From Opitutia bacterium (GTDB lineage: Bacteria; Verrucomicrobiota; Verrucomicrobiia; Opitutales; Opitutaceae), in the NCBI GenBank assembly GCA_016187925.1, contig JACPIS010000004.1, positions 1-64,000 on the forward strand: DNA of 64,000 nucleotides, given 5' to 3'. A program made the position numbers and the translations under genes. Below are positions 56,504 through 64,000 of this stretch, in pieces. How positions within the stretch are numbered: the stretch's first letter is position 1; each line of letters starts with the position of its first letter. The notes below the pieces were generated by a model. The model made no database searches, had not been told where the DNA came from, and was given only the letters and a program-made list of their open reading frames with translations.

Positions 56504-56849
56504 CCCGCGGGTGACTCTTCGGCAAATTCAGGATGCCGCCCGTCGGCTGCAGCAGATTTGCGCAAATAGAACCTTGGATCAGTTGCTGGCCGACTGACAG
56601 GCAACAGCCGCACTTGAGCGTTTCATGGAAGTCACCGGTGAAGCGGTGAAACGCGTACCGATTGAGCTTCGGGCCCGCCATCCTAACGTCCCTTGGAAGA
56701 ATATAGCCGGAACGCGTGACCATCTGAGCCACGGCTACGATAACATGGACCATCGGATTCTCTGGAACGCCGTGCAATATGATGTGCCGGTGCTTCTCGC
56801 GACTGTGGAAATCATGCTGCGGGACTTGGAATCCCAATCCGGCAAATAA
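56490..56849 (+). pseudogene. HepT-like toxin gene with in-frame TGA
   Basis: The reading frame encodes a HepT-like helical protein but is broken by TGA at 56595-56597 after residue 35 (RTLDQLLAD). Downstream it continues in the same frame with QATAALERFMEVTGEAVKRV and the RNase motif R-D-H-L-S-H-G-Y (the R-x4-H pattern), stopping at 56847. A single change TGG to TGA (Trp) would explain the break. The upstream MNT partner is intact. As it stands the toxin is probably not made, unless the stop is read through. Confidence 0.85.
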
Positions 56850-56917
56850 AGCCGGCGCTGATCGCCGTACAGGTCTGCGCGTTGGACCGAGCGCCACGAT
56901 GCGCTGGCCCATTGGCA

Positions 56918-57349
56918 TTACTGGAGCGCGGCCGCGGGCGCTTCGTGGAATTTGGCGCGGATCTCGGCGGGGATGGGCTGGGCCGTCATGCCGCCCTCGG
57001 CGCCGCCCCGGGCGTGAACCGCGGTCAGTTCGCCCTTCGCCACCAACTCGCCGGACCGGCGAAACTGGAAGGCGTAGGTGATGGAACTGGTGCCGATCTT
57101 CCGGACCAGCAGCCGCACTTCCACGGTGTCGCCGAACCTCAGAGGCGCGCGGTATTCGCAACCCACGTTCACCCGCGGCCACCCGGCGACCTGCCCCGGC
57201 GTGAAGGTGAGCAGCGGCAGGCCGAGCGAGCGGCAGAACGCCGTCTCGCACGCCTCCATCCAGCGAAAGTAATTCGAAAAATGCATGATGCCGGCCATGT
57301 CGGTCTCGGCAAACTCCACGGTGCGCGTGATCGTGAACTCGGAGGACAT
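56918..57349 (-). CDS. YbgC-like acyl-CoA thioesterase (hotdog fold)
   Basis: This 143-residue protein has the 4HBT pattern: VEFAETDMAGIMHFSNYFRW with the catalytic Asp (D17), then CEYRAPLRFGDTVEV and FQFRRSGELVAKGELTAV. It hydrolyses acyl-CoA thioesters; the chain length is not known. The ATG at 57347-57349 fits the family start. It is divergent from nothing nearby and is followed by a membrane-protein gene on the same strand upstream. Confidence 0.87.
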   Translation of the reverse strand: MSSEFTITRTVEFAETDMAGIMHFSNYFRWMEACETAFCRSLGLPLLTFTPGQVAGWPRVNVGCEYRAPLRFGDTVEVRLLVRKIGTSSITYAFQFRRSGELVAKGELTAVHARGGAEGGMTAQPIPAEIRAKFHEAPAAALQ

Positions 57350-57396
57350 GGGGCGAGAATTCCGCGGACCGCGGACCGGCGCAACGCTGTTTCCTT

Positions 57397-58203
57397 TCAA
57401 GCCAGCAGCAGAGGCAGCACGGCGCCCGTCAGCCCCAGCACCCCGAGCGGCAGGCCGTAGTTCTCCCCACGATTACGCAGGATGGGAAAGCCACCGAACA
57501 GGATCAAACCGACCGCGGCCAGCGCGATGCTCAATTGCTGCGACCCAAGCCAGGGACGTAGCCCGTCCACGGGCAGGAGCGCGAGGTTCAGCGCCGCGAT
57601 CACCACTCCGCAGAGCATGGTGAAGGGCAGGATCGCGACCTGCAGGTCCGTCGTCGCACCGGCAAGGTAGCGCGCCAGCGCCGCCAGCCGTTCGGATTCA
57701 CCCGATTCTACCAGCACGATGTCCCGGAATACGACCGTGGCCGAGAGCTGGTTGCGACCGGACGCACGGCGCACGACGAGTTCGCCGTCAAACGCGTGAT
57801 CGACAAACCGGACAACCTTCTCGGCCTTGGGTTTGGTGAAGAGGATCCGCGCCCCGTCGGGGCTTTCTTCCGCCAGGTGGACGGTGAAGCCGAGGGCATC
57901 GAGCCGTTGCCGGGCGGTCTGTCCGATCTTGTCCAGCGGCTCGTCCGTCCATTCCTCGATGGTGCGGGCCGGATGCTTGATCCAGAATACCCGCTTCCCG
58001 GATCCGCTCATGAGCATCCGCACCGGCAGGAAAAGCAGCACGGTGGTGGGCATGCTCAACAGCATGGCTGTGATGAACACCGTGCGGTTGAACGCCAGCA
58101 GACGATACCCGGCGGAGAAATCGGCCACGCTGTTCCGAATGGCAAACCACCCCGCGGCCAGCAACAGCAGGGCGAACATCGAGCGATAGAGCGCGCGTTC
58201 CAC
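57397..58203 (-). CDS. hypothetical membrane protein
   Basis: This 268-residue protein has two helices at the N-terminus (about 7-25 and 42-66) and three near the C-terminus (about 192-213, 222-240 and 248-267), with a soluble domain between (about 70-185, PARTIEEWTDEPLDKIG, LAEESPDGARILFTKPKAEK). I recognise no family. It sits 47 nt upstream of the thioesterase gene and could be cotranscribed. Confidence 0.7.
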   Translation of the reverse strand: MERALYRSMFALLLLAAGWFAIRNSVADFSAGYRLLAFNRTVFITAMLLSMPTTVLLFLPVRMLMSGSGKRVFWIKHPARTIEEWTDEPLDKIGQTARQRLDALGFTVHLAEESPDGARILFTKPKAEKVVRFVDHAFDGELVVRRASGRNQLSATVVFRDIVLVESGESERLAALARYLAGATTDLQVAILPFTMLCGVVIAALNLALLPVDGLRPWLGSQQLSIALAAVGLILFGGFPILRNRGENYGLPLGVLGLTGAVLPLLLA

Positions 58204-58344
58204 GGGAGTTTTCTATCGCCGGGCTTCCACGCCACAAGCCCGATCCGATGAGCGGGGCGAACGTCTGCGATGGCCGCCGGTCCACCCTGGGGAACCGCCA
58301 GTGCCGGCTTGTGCCGCTCCGCGCAACTGCTAGCCTTCCGCGCC

Positions 58345-59064
58345 ATGAAACCGCTCCACCGTCTCACCATTCTCGGCGCGCTGCTCCTCGCCACCGTCGC
58401 GTCAGCCGCCGGTTCGTTCGAAGGGAAAATCGACCTCGCCATGACCAGCGGCAAGGGTCAGGCGCAAGCCCTGACCTACGCCATCATGGGCCAGTCCATG
58501 CGCATCGACATGCACGGCGCGCCCGTCAGCACCATCATGGACATGGGCAAGCACGAGATGCTGATGCTCATGCACGAACAGCGCATGTACATGAGCCGGC
58601 CCATCCCGCAGGCCGACCAAGCCAAGCGCGAGGAGGGAGGGAAACCGGAGCACCTGCCGGACATCGAGGAGACCGGCAAGACGGAGGTCATTTGCGGCTA
58701 TACCTGCCGCCAGTTCCTGGTGAAGGACGGCAAGCGCGTCACCGAAATGTGGCTGGCCGAAGGGCTCGCGCCCTTCATGGGTCTCGGTGGCAACGGCATG
58801 GGCGGCGGAGGTGGTGGCGGCTTCATGGGCCGGAAGAAGGCCAACAGCGAAGCGGCCCAGAAGTGGGAGCAGGCCCTCAAGGGCAAGGGCGGCTTTCCGT
58901 TGCGCGTGATCACCCGCGACGAGGCCGGCAAAGAGAGCTTCAAGATGGAGGCGACCAAGGTGGAGAAAGGCGGCGTCAGCGCCGCAGACTTCGCCGTGCC
59001 GGAAGGCTATCAGAAATTCCAGATGCCCGACCTCGGCGGGCTGAATCCCTTCAAGCGGAACTGA
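58345..59064 (+). CDS. DUF4412-type secreted protein with Met/His-rich stretch
   Basis: This 239-residue protein has a signal peptide (1-20, ASAAG). A DUF4412-like beta domain follows, IDLAMTSGKGQAQALTYAIM, with a Met/His-rich stretch (MDMGKHEMLMLMHEQRMYM). CGYTCRQF contributes two cysteines four residues apart. Residues about 150-165 are a glycine run (GGGGGGGFMG). Function is unknown. It converges with the cytochrome c gene; two hairpins lie between. Confidence 0.75.
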   Translation: MKPLHRLTILGALLLATVASAAGSFEGKIDLAMTSGKGQAQALTYAIMGQSMRIDMHGAPVSTIMDMGKHEMLMLMHEQRMYMSRPIPQADQAKREEGGKPEHLPDIEETGKTEVICGYTCRQFLVKDGKRVTEMWLAEGLAPFMGLGGNGMGGGGGGGFMGRKKANSEAAQKWEQALKGKGGFPLRVITRDEAGKESFKMEATKVEKGGVSAADFAVPEGYQKFQMPDLGGLNPFKRN

Positions 59065-59084
59065 GCAACTCTGCTCCGCGTGGC

Positions 59085-59142
59085 GCGCCCGGCCAAGCCG
59101 GGCGCACTCAACGAAAAGGCCGGGCTGTGCGCCCGGCCTTTG
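59085..59142. terminator. two tandem hairpins between convergent genes
   Basis: The first is GCGCCCGGC/GCCGGGCGC (59085-59105, 3-nt loop). The second is AAGGCCGGGC/GCCCGGCCTT (59116-59140) with flanking A and T runs, so it can end transcription from both sides (DUF4412 gene and the cytochrome operon). Confidence 0.75.
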
Positions 59143-59168
59143 TCATGAAGGGAAGTCGGAAGCTCCGC

Positions 59169-59816
59169 TTACTTGGCGTAGGGCTGGAGCTCGGTGGCGG
59201 TCCAGGCCTGCGTGCGGGTGGCGGTCTCGGCGCGGATGCGGGCGACAGTCTCGGCGCTGACGGCCGGGGCGTTATTGCCCCACTCCGCGCGGACGTAGGT
59301 CAGCACGTTGGCCACCTGGTCGTCTTTCAGCACGGCGCCCAGCGGGGCCATGGCGTTGTTGAAATCCTTGCCGGCGACGTTGACGGGGCCGTTGAGGCCG
59401 TGGAGCACGATGCGGATGATGCGCTCTTCGCTGCCCGAGGCCCACTCCGAGCCGGCGAGCGGCGGATAGACACCGGGGACACCCTGGCCGCTGGCCTGGT
59501 GGCAGGCGATGCAGGTGTTGTTGAAGACGCGCTTGCCGAGCATGGCGGGAGTGATGGTGGCCACCTGCGCCGGACCCTTGCTGGGCTTCTGGTGCTCGTT
59601 GTAGATCATCGGGTCGAAGTGCGCCGAGTAGTGCGCGAGATAGATCGAGCCGAAGAAGATGGCCGTGCACATGATGCCGAGGAGCACGAGCGGGAACTTC
59701 GCGTAGCCGTGGGGCTGCTCGGGTTTCTTCGCCTGGGCGTGCGCGTGCACCTGCTGGATGCTCTCGTCGGACGCACCGGACTGCTCGACGTAAGTGTGGT
59801 TGTGATCGGAGCTCAT
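59169..59816 (-). CDS. membrane-anchored monohaem cytochrome c
   Basis: This 215-residue protein has an N-terminal soluble part rich in His and Gln, one membrane helix (about 41-60) and a class I cytochrome c domain with C102-I-A-C105-H106 and axial Met in NNAMAPLG. It is the last gene of the alternative complex III operon, 1 nt after the CcoO-like gene. It may carry electrons from the complex to a terminal oxidase. Confidence 0.9.
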   Translation of the reverse strand: MSSDHNHTYVEQSGASDESIQQVHAHAQAKKPEQPHGYAKFPLVLLGIMCTAIFFGSIYLAHYSAHFDPMIYNEHQKPSKGPAQVATITPAMLGKRVFNNTCIACHQASGQGVPGVYPPLAGSEWASGSEERIIRIVLHGLNGPVNVAGKDFNNAMAPLGAVLKDDQVANVLTYVRAEWGNNAPAVSAETVARIRAETATRTQAWTATELQPYAK

Positions 59817-59817
59817 C

Positions 59818-60453
59818 TTAGTGGCCTCCCTCTTTCTGGGCGGGGGCCTCGACAAAGGGCTTGGCCTCGGGATACTCGTAGGTGTCCTTCAGGCTCATCA
59901 GGTAGGCAACGAGGGCCTCGGCGCGGCGCGTCGGGACGATCTCGTAGCCGGCGGGCGCGCCGAGCTTCAGCGCCTTGGCGGACGGCTGGCCGGGGACGGC
60001 CTGGCGCGTCTCGAACAGGAACTGGTAGGCGGGCTTGCCGGGCGCGATGGCGGCCGGCGAGTAGAGCAGCTTGTAGAAATACTCCGGCTCGGTGATGCGG
60101 GCGCCGACGTTGCGCAGGTCGGGGCCGTAGCGGTGGGAACCGATCAGCACGGTCTGCTCGCGGATGTAGTCGCGGGCGACGCTCTGGCGGGAGCCCCACC
60201 CGCGGGCGACATCGGCTCCGAAGCCGTCCCGGCGCACCTGCTGGGTGTGGCACTGCACGCAGCCGAGATCCTGATAGACGCGGCGGCCTTGGTTGGCCAA
60301 GCCGGTCAGCGGCTGCGGATACAGGGTCTCCTCGACGGGATCCTTGTATTGCGTGAGGCTGCCGTACTGCCTGTGGGCGGTGAGCACGACCGCGCCCCAC
60401 GAGAGGGCGAGCGTGGCGAAGGCGCCGGCGAAGAGGGCGAGACCGTTTTTCAT
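59818..60453 (-). CDS. CcoO/FixO-like membrane cytochrome c without the usual axial Met
   Basis: This 211-residue protein has one N-terminal helix (about 5-25) and a CcoO-type haem motif C65-V-Q-C68-H69 followed by T-Q-Q-V-R. It continues like CcoO (GSHRYGPDLRNVG, PAYQFLFETR). In CcoO the sixth ligand Met lies in a PxSIMP-like turn; here the corresponding segment reads APGKPAYQF with no Met. The only Met besides the start is M186. Translation is coupled to the CcoN-like gene (4-nt overlap). It may be a haem protein with another ligand or a structural subunit. Confidence 0.82.
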   Translation of the reverse strand: MKNGLALFAGAFATLALSWGAVVLTAHRQYGSLTQYKDPVEETLYPQPLTGLANQGRRVYQDLGCVQCHTQQVRRDGFGADVARGWGSRQSVARDYIREQTVLIGSHRYGPDLRNVGARITEPEYFYKLLYSPAAIAPGKPAYQFLFETRQAVPGQPSAKALKLGAPAGYEIVPTRRAEALVAYLMSLKDTYEYPEAKPFVEAPAQKEGGH

Positions 60454-61889
60454 GCCTGCTGTCCCTCCATGGCGGGCGGGTTCTGGATGACCGCGGCAGG
60501 AGTGGACTGCGAGTTCACCGGGCAGGCGATCCAGACGAAGTTGATGAGGAAGGCGGCGTGGCCGATGGTGAGGAGCATGAAGGCGACGGAGCGGAAGGCG
60601 TACCAGGCCGTCATGGCCTTGGTGACCTCGGCGAAGGGCAGTGTGGCGGTGTTGAGCAGCCCGCCTTGGTGCCAGCCCGCGTAGGCCAGGCCGACGAGCA
60701 GCGCGACGACGCCGAGCGCGGTGGCCAAGTAGTGGGCCTTGATGAGCGCGGTGGAGCGCCAGACCTTGCCGGTGACGCGCGGCAGATAGAAGTAGGCGGC
60801 GCCGAACATCGCGGTCGAGAAGCACGCGTAGAGCAGCGTCCAGTCGCGCAGCTCGGGGAGCAGAGTGAACTGCGCCACGGCCACGATGTCGCGGAACGAG
60901 AGGAGCAGGTTCAGCACGGAGGCGGCGAAGAAGCCGAGGATGCTCAGCAGCACGAAGCGCAGCGTAAGGCTCTTGTTGGCCTCGCTGAAGCGGCCGGAGA
61001 GCGTGCCGAGGAAATTCACGGCGATCATGACGACCGCGGGCACGGCGAGGAAGTTGGCCACGACGCCGAGGGTGCCGACCCAGGCGGGCACCGGGCCGCC
61101 GATGAGGCGCGAGCCGGCGGCCAGCGAGGTGGTGACGGCGAGCCACCAGAACGCGATGATCGCGATGTAGTAGTCGTAGACCGGCTTGCCGAGGATCTTC
61201 GGCAGGAAGTAATAGGCGGCGGCGAGCGCGAGCGGCACGAACCAGAGGTTGTAGAGGCCGTTCACGTACCAGGCGTTGGTGATGGACTGGACCGTGCCGT
61301 TGACCGGAGTCTCGAAGAGCATCCGCAGCGCGGCGAGGAACAGCCAGGGGAACCAGAACGCGGCGCCGAGGATGTACCACTGCGAGGCGTACACGTTCTC
61401 GGTGTTGCGCACGCTGTAGGTCGTCACCGCCCAGACGCCGATGAGCAGGTAGGCGCCGAGCAGGAGCAGCGTGACGAAGCGCGGCATCTCCAGCAGTTCG
61501 TAGGAGGTGGAGGCGCCGGTGAGGATGCCGATGACGCCGAGCGCGACGCCGATGTTCCAGAACTTGGCGGCGACGAGCAGCCAGCCGCCGGAGCGGAGGG
61601 CGGAGGCAGAGAGGCGGGCCATCAGCCAGAGGGCGAAGGCGAAGCCGGCGTTGAAGCCCCAGCCGTAGACGAGCGCGTTCTGCGCGGCGGGCGCGACGCG
61701 ACCGTGGGTGAACCACTCGCAGTCGGCCAGGAACGTGGGCGTGTGCAGCTGGATCGAGGCGATCAGCTGGAGCGCGCCGCCGGCCAGCAACCAGACGAGC
61801 GCCGAGCCGAAGAAGGCGAGCACCGGCCACTTGGCGGAGGCGTCGATCCCCTGCTGCTCGGAGCGGGCGTTGTTGTCGGGTGAATTCAT
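60450..61889 (-). CDS. CcoN-like membrane subunit lacking haem and copper ligands
   Basis: This 479-residue protein has about 12 membrane helices and is alignable with cbb3 oxidase subunit I (landmarks GRVAPAAQNAL, WYVNGLYNLWF, YYFLPK, LIGGPVPAWVGTLG, RDWTLLY). The positions of the six conserved metal-ligand histidines are occupied by A69, N210, S260, R261, Y354 and C356. Only five histidines occur in the whole protein (49, 62, 386, 407, 444), none at those sites. It cannot reduce oxygen by the known mechanism. The ATG at 61887-61889 is used; a TTG two codons upstream is an alternative. Confidence 0.82.
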   Translation of the reverse strand: MNSPDNNARSEQQGIDASAKWPVLAFFGSALVWLLAGGALQLIASIQLHTPTFLADCEWFTHGRVAPAAQNALVYGWGFNAGFAFALWLMARLSASALRSGGWLLVAAKFWNIGVALGVIGILTGASTSYELLEMPRFVTLLLLGAYLLIGVWAVTTYSVRNTENVYASQWYILGAAFWFPWLFLAALRMLFETPVNGTVQSITNAWYVNGLYNLWFVPLALAAAYYFLPKILGKPVYDYYIAIIAFWWLAVTTSLAAGSRLIGGPVPAWVGTLGVVANFLAVPAVVMIAVNFLGTLSGRFSEANKSLTLRFVLLSILGFFAASVLNLLLSFRDIVAVAQFTLLPELRDWTLLYACFSTAMFGAAYFYLPRVTGKVWRSTALIKAHYLATALGVVALLVGLAYAGWHQGGLLNTATLPFAEVTKAMTAWYAFRSVAFMLLTIGHAAFLINFVWIACPVNSQSTPAAVIQNPPAMEGQQA

Positions 61890-61898
61890 CGGCAAAGG

Positions 61899-62240
61899 TT
61901 ACTTCTGGGCGTGGTCGCGCACGGTGAGCTCGATGGCGCGGTCGATCGGGAGGCGGGCGATGCCGGCCTGCTGGTCGACCCAGCCGTAGGTGTTGATCTG
62001 CGTCTGCTCCCTGGCGTGGAGGTCGGCCAGCGCCTTGGCGCGGCCCTCGGGAGTCATCTTCCAGCGCTGGTCCTCGGCGAAGTCGGCCGGGTTGGCGTTG
62101 CCGCGCGGATCGACCGCCGGGGCGGCGTGGTAAGTGCGGTTGATGAACCAGCCGAACAGCAGGATGCCGGCGATCACGACCACGGCCGTGAAGACGGGCG
62201 TGCGCTGCGGGAAGGCGAAGGATGACGGATTCTCACTCAT
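61899..62240 (-). CDS. small single-TM protein of the ACIII operon
   Basis: This 113-residue protein has one membrane helix (about 15-36, VFTAVVVIAGILLFGWFI) and a soluble C-terminus with DQRWKMTPEGRAKALADLHA and INTYGWVDQQAGIARLPIDR. No family is recognised, but its place between actF and the CcoN-like gene, overlapping actF by 4 nt, suggests a subunit or assembly partner of the complex. Confidence 0.75.
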   Translation of the reverse strand: MSENPSSFAFPQRTPVFTAVVVIAGILLFGWFINRTYHAAPAVDPRGNANPADFAEDQRWKMTPEGRAKALADLHAREQTQINTYGWVDQQAGIARLPIDRAIELTVRDHAQK

Positions 62241-63523
62241 GGCGCGGAGGCCTCATGGTGCGTCAGCGACTCGACAATGCGCGGGTCGCGGATCGGGATG
62301 AGTTTGGCGGTGGGGAAGCTCTTCAGATAGGCCCAGACGCAGACGCCGCCCACGCCCACCACGGAGCTGAGCACCCAGAGCAGGTTGAGCGAGAGGAACG
62401 GCAGCGGGTCGCCGTGCTCGTTCTTCAGGGCCGGGAGGATGTTGTAGCAGAGGTCGATCAGGATCGTCGCGACGATGCACCAGCTGATGCGGCGCAGGCC
62501 GGCGGCGGTGCTCTTGAGCTTGTAGGACAGAAGATAGAGGAACGGCAGGAAGAAGTGGCCGAAGAGAATCACCATGCCGATCCAACCCCACTGGTTGAAC
62601 TGGCCGTCGCTGTTGTTGATCTCGCGGATGTTGTACCAGAACGTTTCCTCGGGCACGTTGGCGTTCCAGATCAGGAAGTATTGGGAGAAGGTCACGTACG
62701 CCCAGAAGATCACGAAGGCGTGCGACAGCGTGCCGACGCAGTGCCAGTGATTGAGGTTGAGCACGCCCTTGTAGTCGCCGCGACCGTAGAGCCAGAGCAT
62801 GATGAAGACCGTGCAGGCCAGCGCGCCGCGGATGCAGTTCGCGAAGAACCACACGCCGTACATCGTGGAGAACCAGTGGTACTCGAGGCTCTTCATCCAG
62901 TAGATGGCCGCGAAGGTCAGCGACAGCGCGGTGAGCGGGATGCCCATGGCGGCGGTGACGCGGTTCTTGTAGGTCCACTTGAGGTCGCCGTCGGCGTCCT
63001 GGGCGAACGAGGCCTGACGCAGGCGGGCCGACAGCCACACCCAGACCACGAAGAAGCCGACCGTCATGCCGGTGAACATCTTCAGGCTGAGGAAGCCCGA
63101 CTTCTTCACGTAGAGCACATCGGTGCCGACCGTGCCGTGGCCACCGGGCAGATGGGCGCCGGCATCCATCCACGACCAGACGAGGCCGGGCTTGACCCAG
63201 GCGGAAATCAGCAGCGGGAGGAACAGGACGCCGAGCCACACGAAGGCGGAGAGTCCGTGCTCGAGCTGGCGGCGCAGAACCGTCGACCAGCCGGCGTCGA
63301 AGATGTGGTGGATCATCACCAGCAGCAGCATGCCGACGGCGATGGCGGTCCAAAAGGAGATGCCGACGAGATAGGAGAGCGCGACGAACTGCGGCGGCGC
63401 AACGAAGAGGCCGACTGCAGTGAGCGCGAGGCCGGCGACGCCGGCGGCGAGGAACTTGCCCGCCGGAGTGGCGGAGGCAGCCGGGGCCGCAGCGTGGGAG
63501 ACAGTGGCGGTGGTGGCGCTCAT
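62237..63523 (-). CDS. actF: alternative complex III, quinol-binding subunit ActF
   Basis: This 428-residue protein has about ten membrane helices and matches ActF, the NrfD/PsrC-like second quinone-binding subunit of alternative complex III. Landmarks are FWTAIAVGMLLLVMIHHIFD, YHWFSTMYGVWFFAN, LNHWHCVGTLSHAFVIFWAY and QWGWIGMVILFGHFFLPF. The complex oxidises quinol and reduces cytochrome c. The gene follows actE by 1 nt. Confidence 0.9.
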   Translation of the reverse strand: MSATTATVSHAAAPAASATPAGKFLAAGVAGLALTAVGLFVAPPQFVALSYLVGISFWTAIAVGMLLLVMIHHIFDAGWSTVLRRQLEHGLSAFVWLGVLFLPLLISAWVKPGLVWSWMDAGAHLPGGHGTVGTDVLYVKKSGFLSLKMFTGMTVGFFVVWVWLSARLRQASFAQDADGDLKWTYKNRVTAAMGIPLTALSLTFAAIYWMKSLEYHWFSTMYGVWFFANCIRGALACTVFIMLWLYGRGDYKGVLNLNHWHCVGTLSHAFVIFWAYVTFSQYFLIWNANVPEETFWYNIREINNSDGQFNQWGWIGMVILFGHFFLPFLYLLSYKLKSTAAGLRRISWCIVATILIDLCYNILPALKNEHGDPLPFLSLNLLWVLSSVVGVGGVCVWAYLKSFPTAKLIPIRDPRIVESLTHHEASAP

Positions 63524-63524
63524 G

Positions 63525-64000
63525 TTACTTCAGCTCCCCCCGGTGTTCGGCCGGCACATCGTCGATGGAGGCATGATGGGCGCGCTGGAGGGCGCGGACG
63601 TAGGCAATCACCGCCCAGCGCTCGTCGGGCGAAAGCTTGTCGCCGTAGGACTGCATGGTGTTTTTGCCGTTGGTGATGGTGTTGAAGATCTCGCCCTCGG
63701 CCACCTGACGCAGACGGTCGTCGTGATAGGTCGGCGTGGCCACCATGCCGTATTGCTTGGTGATGCCGTTGCCGTCGCCCAAGGCGCCGTGGCAGGGCTG
63801 GCAATAGATTTCGTAGCGGTTTTGGCCGTGACGGACGAGCGCCGCGGTGACCTCGACCGGGAAACCGCGGGCAAAGGAGCCGTCGGCGGCCTTGCCGGCG
63901 TAGCGGAAGTCGTCGGCGCGGAGGAAGGCCGGATCGGCCTGCTCGGCGGAGCGGCCGAAAGGCACGGTGCCGGCGACCGGCGGGCGGTCGGCGCGGCCGT
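63525..64000 (-). CDS. actE: alternative complex III, monohaem cytochrome c subunit ActE (partial)
   Basis: The open frame runs off the right edge of the window, so the N-terminus is missing. The visible part has the haem motif C-Q-P-C-H with GALGDGNGITKQYGM after it, and the upstream RPPVAGTVPFG segment typical of ActE before its cytochrome domain. A GTG at 63963-63965 is not taken as the start because coding continues upstream. It is directly followed by actF. Confidence 0.85.
   Translation of the reverse strand, partial: GRADRPPVAGTVPFGRSAEQADPAFLRADDFRYAGKAADGSFARGFPVEVTAALVRHGQNRYEIYCQPCHGALGDGNGITKQYGMVATPTYHDDRLRQVAEGEIFNTITNGKNTMQSYGDKLSPDERWAVIAYVRALQRAHHASIDDVPAEHRGELK

Overview
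The window comes from a GC-rich verrucomicrobium, most likely an Opitutaceae relative. The left edge carries the 5' third-or-less of a minus-strand 16S rRNA gene whose start has the Verrucomicrobia-like GAACGCTGGCGGCGTGG. The protein content also fits: large TonB-dependent receptors without SusD, alternative complex III with cbb3-like partners, LytS/LytTR, and FloA with two NfeD proteins. Code 11 is used. Most start codons lack a clear Shine-Dalgarno sequence.

Layout: (1) 1-3.3 kb: rRNA leader with a row of perfect hairpins, then accB-accC with a terminator-like hairpin between them. (2) 3.3-4.9 kb: a doubly frameshifted membrane-protein gene and a CpeT/CpcT-like protein. (3) 4.8-10.4 kb, minus: a tightly packed operon manA - AsmA-like - grpE - dnaJ - hldE-type adenylyltransferase - purN - prmA. 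(4) 10.5-13.7 kb: ftsK and a RodZ-like gene. (5) 13.8-17.4 kb, minus: NfeD protease, short NfeD, FloA and a small membrane protein (membrane microdomain operon). (6) 17.5-20 kb: aldose epimerase, two-domain multicopper oxidase, TatA. (7) 20-22.2 kb: ABC-2 exporter. (8) 22.4-24.7 kb: a small secreted protein behind a near-perfect sigma-54 promoter, then Smr, AIM24 and DUF4199 proteins. (9) 24.7-27 kb, minus: ECF sigma, putative anti-sigma, PDZ protein. (10) 27-33.7 kb: OxyR-like regulator, MFS carrier, U32 peptidase with an in-frame palindromic repeat, adenylate-kinase-like protein. (11) 33.7-38.5 kb, minus: MacA-like adaptor, ATPase and two permeases. (12) 38.9-47 kb, minus: two TonB receptors and a LytS/LytTR pair. 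(13) 47-53 kb: ROK glucokinase, FKBP, and a ybbP-ybbA/tesA locus split by a small GxxExxY insertion with 28-bp inverted repeats. (14) 52.8-56 kb: beta-barrel, cupredoxin and adenylate cyclase. (15) 56-59 kb: a decayed MNT/HepT toxin-antitoxin module and housekeeping genes. (16) 59-64 kb, minus: part of an alternative complex III operon (ActE, ActF) followed by a CcoN-like and a CcoO-like protein and a cytochrome c.

The two strongest observations are the CcoN-like protein, in which all six haem/copper histidine positions appear to be replaced although the gene sits in an intact respiratory operon, and the 443-bp GxxExxY unit with near-perfect terminal inverted repeats. Further items: an in-frame palindromic element inside the U32 peptidase, a possible start-codon-sequestering leader of the MacA-like gene, and a MITE-like segment that supplies a stop codon.
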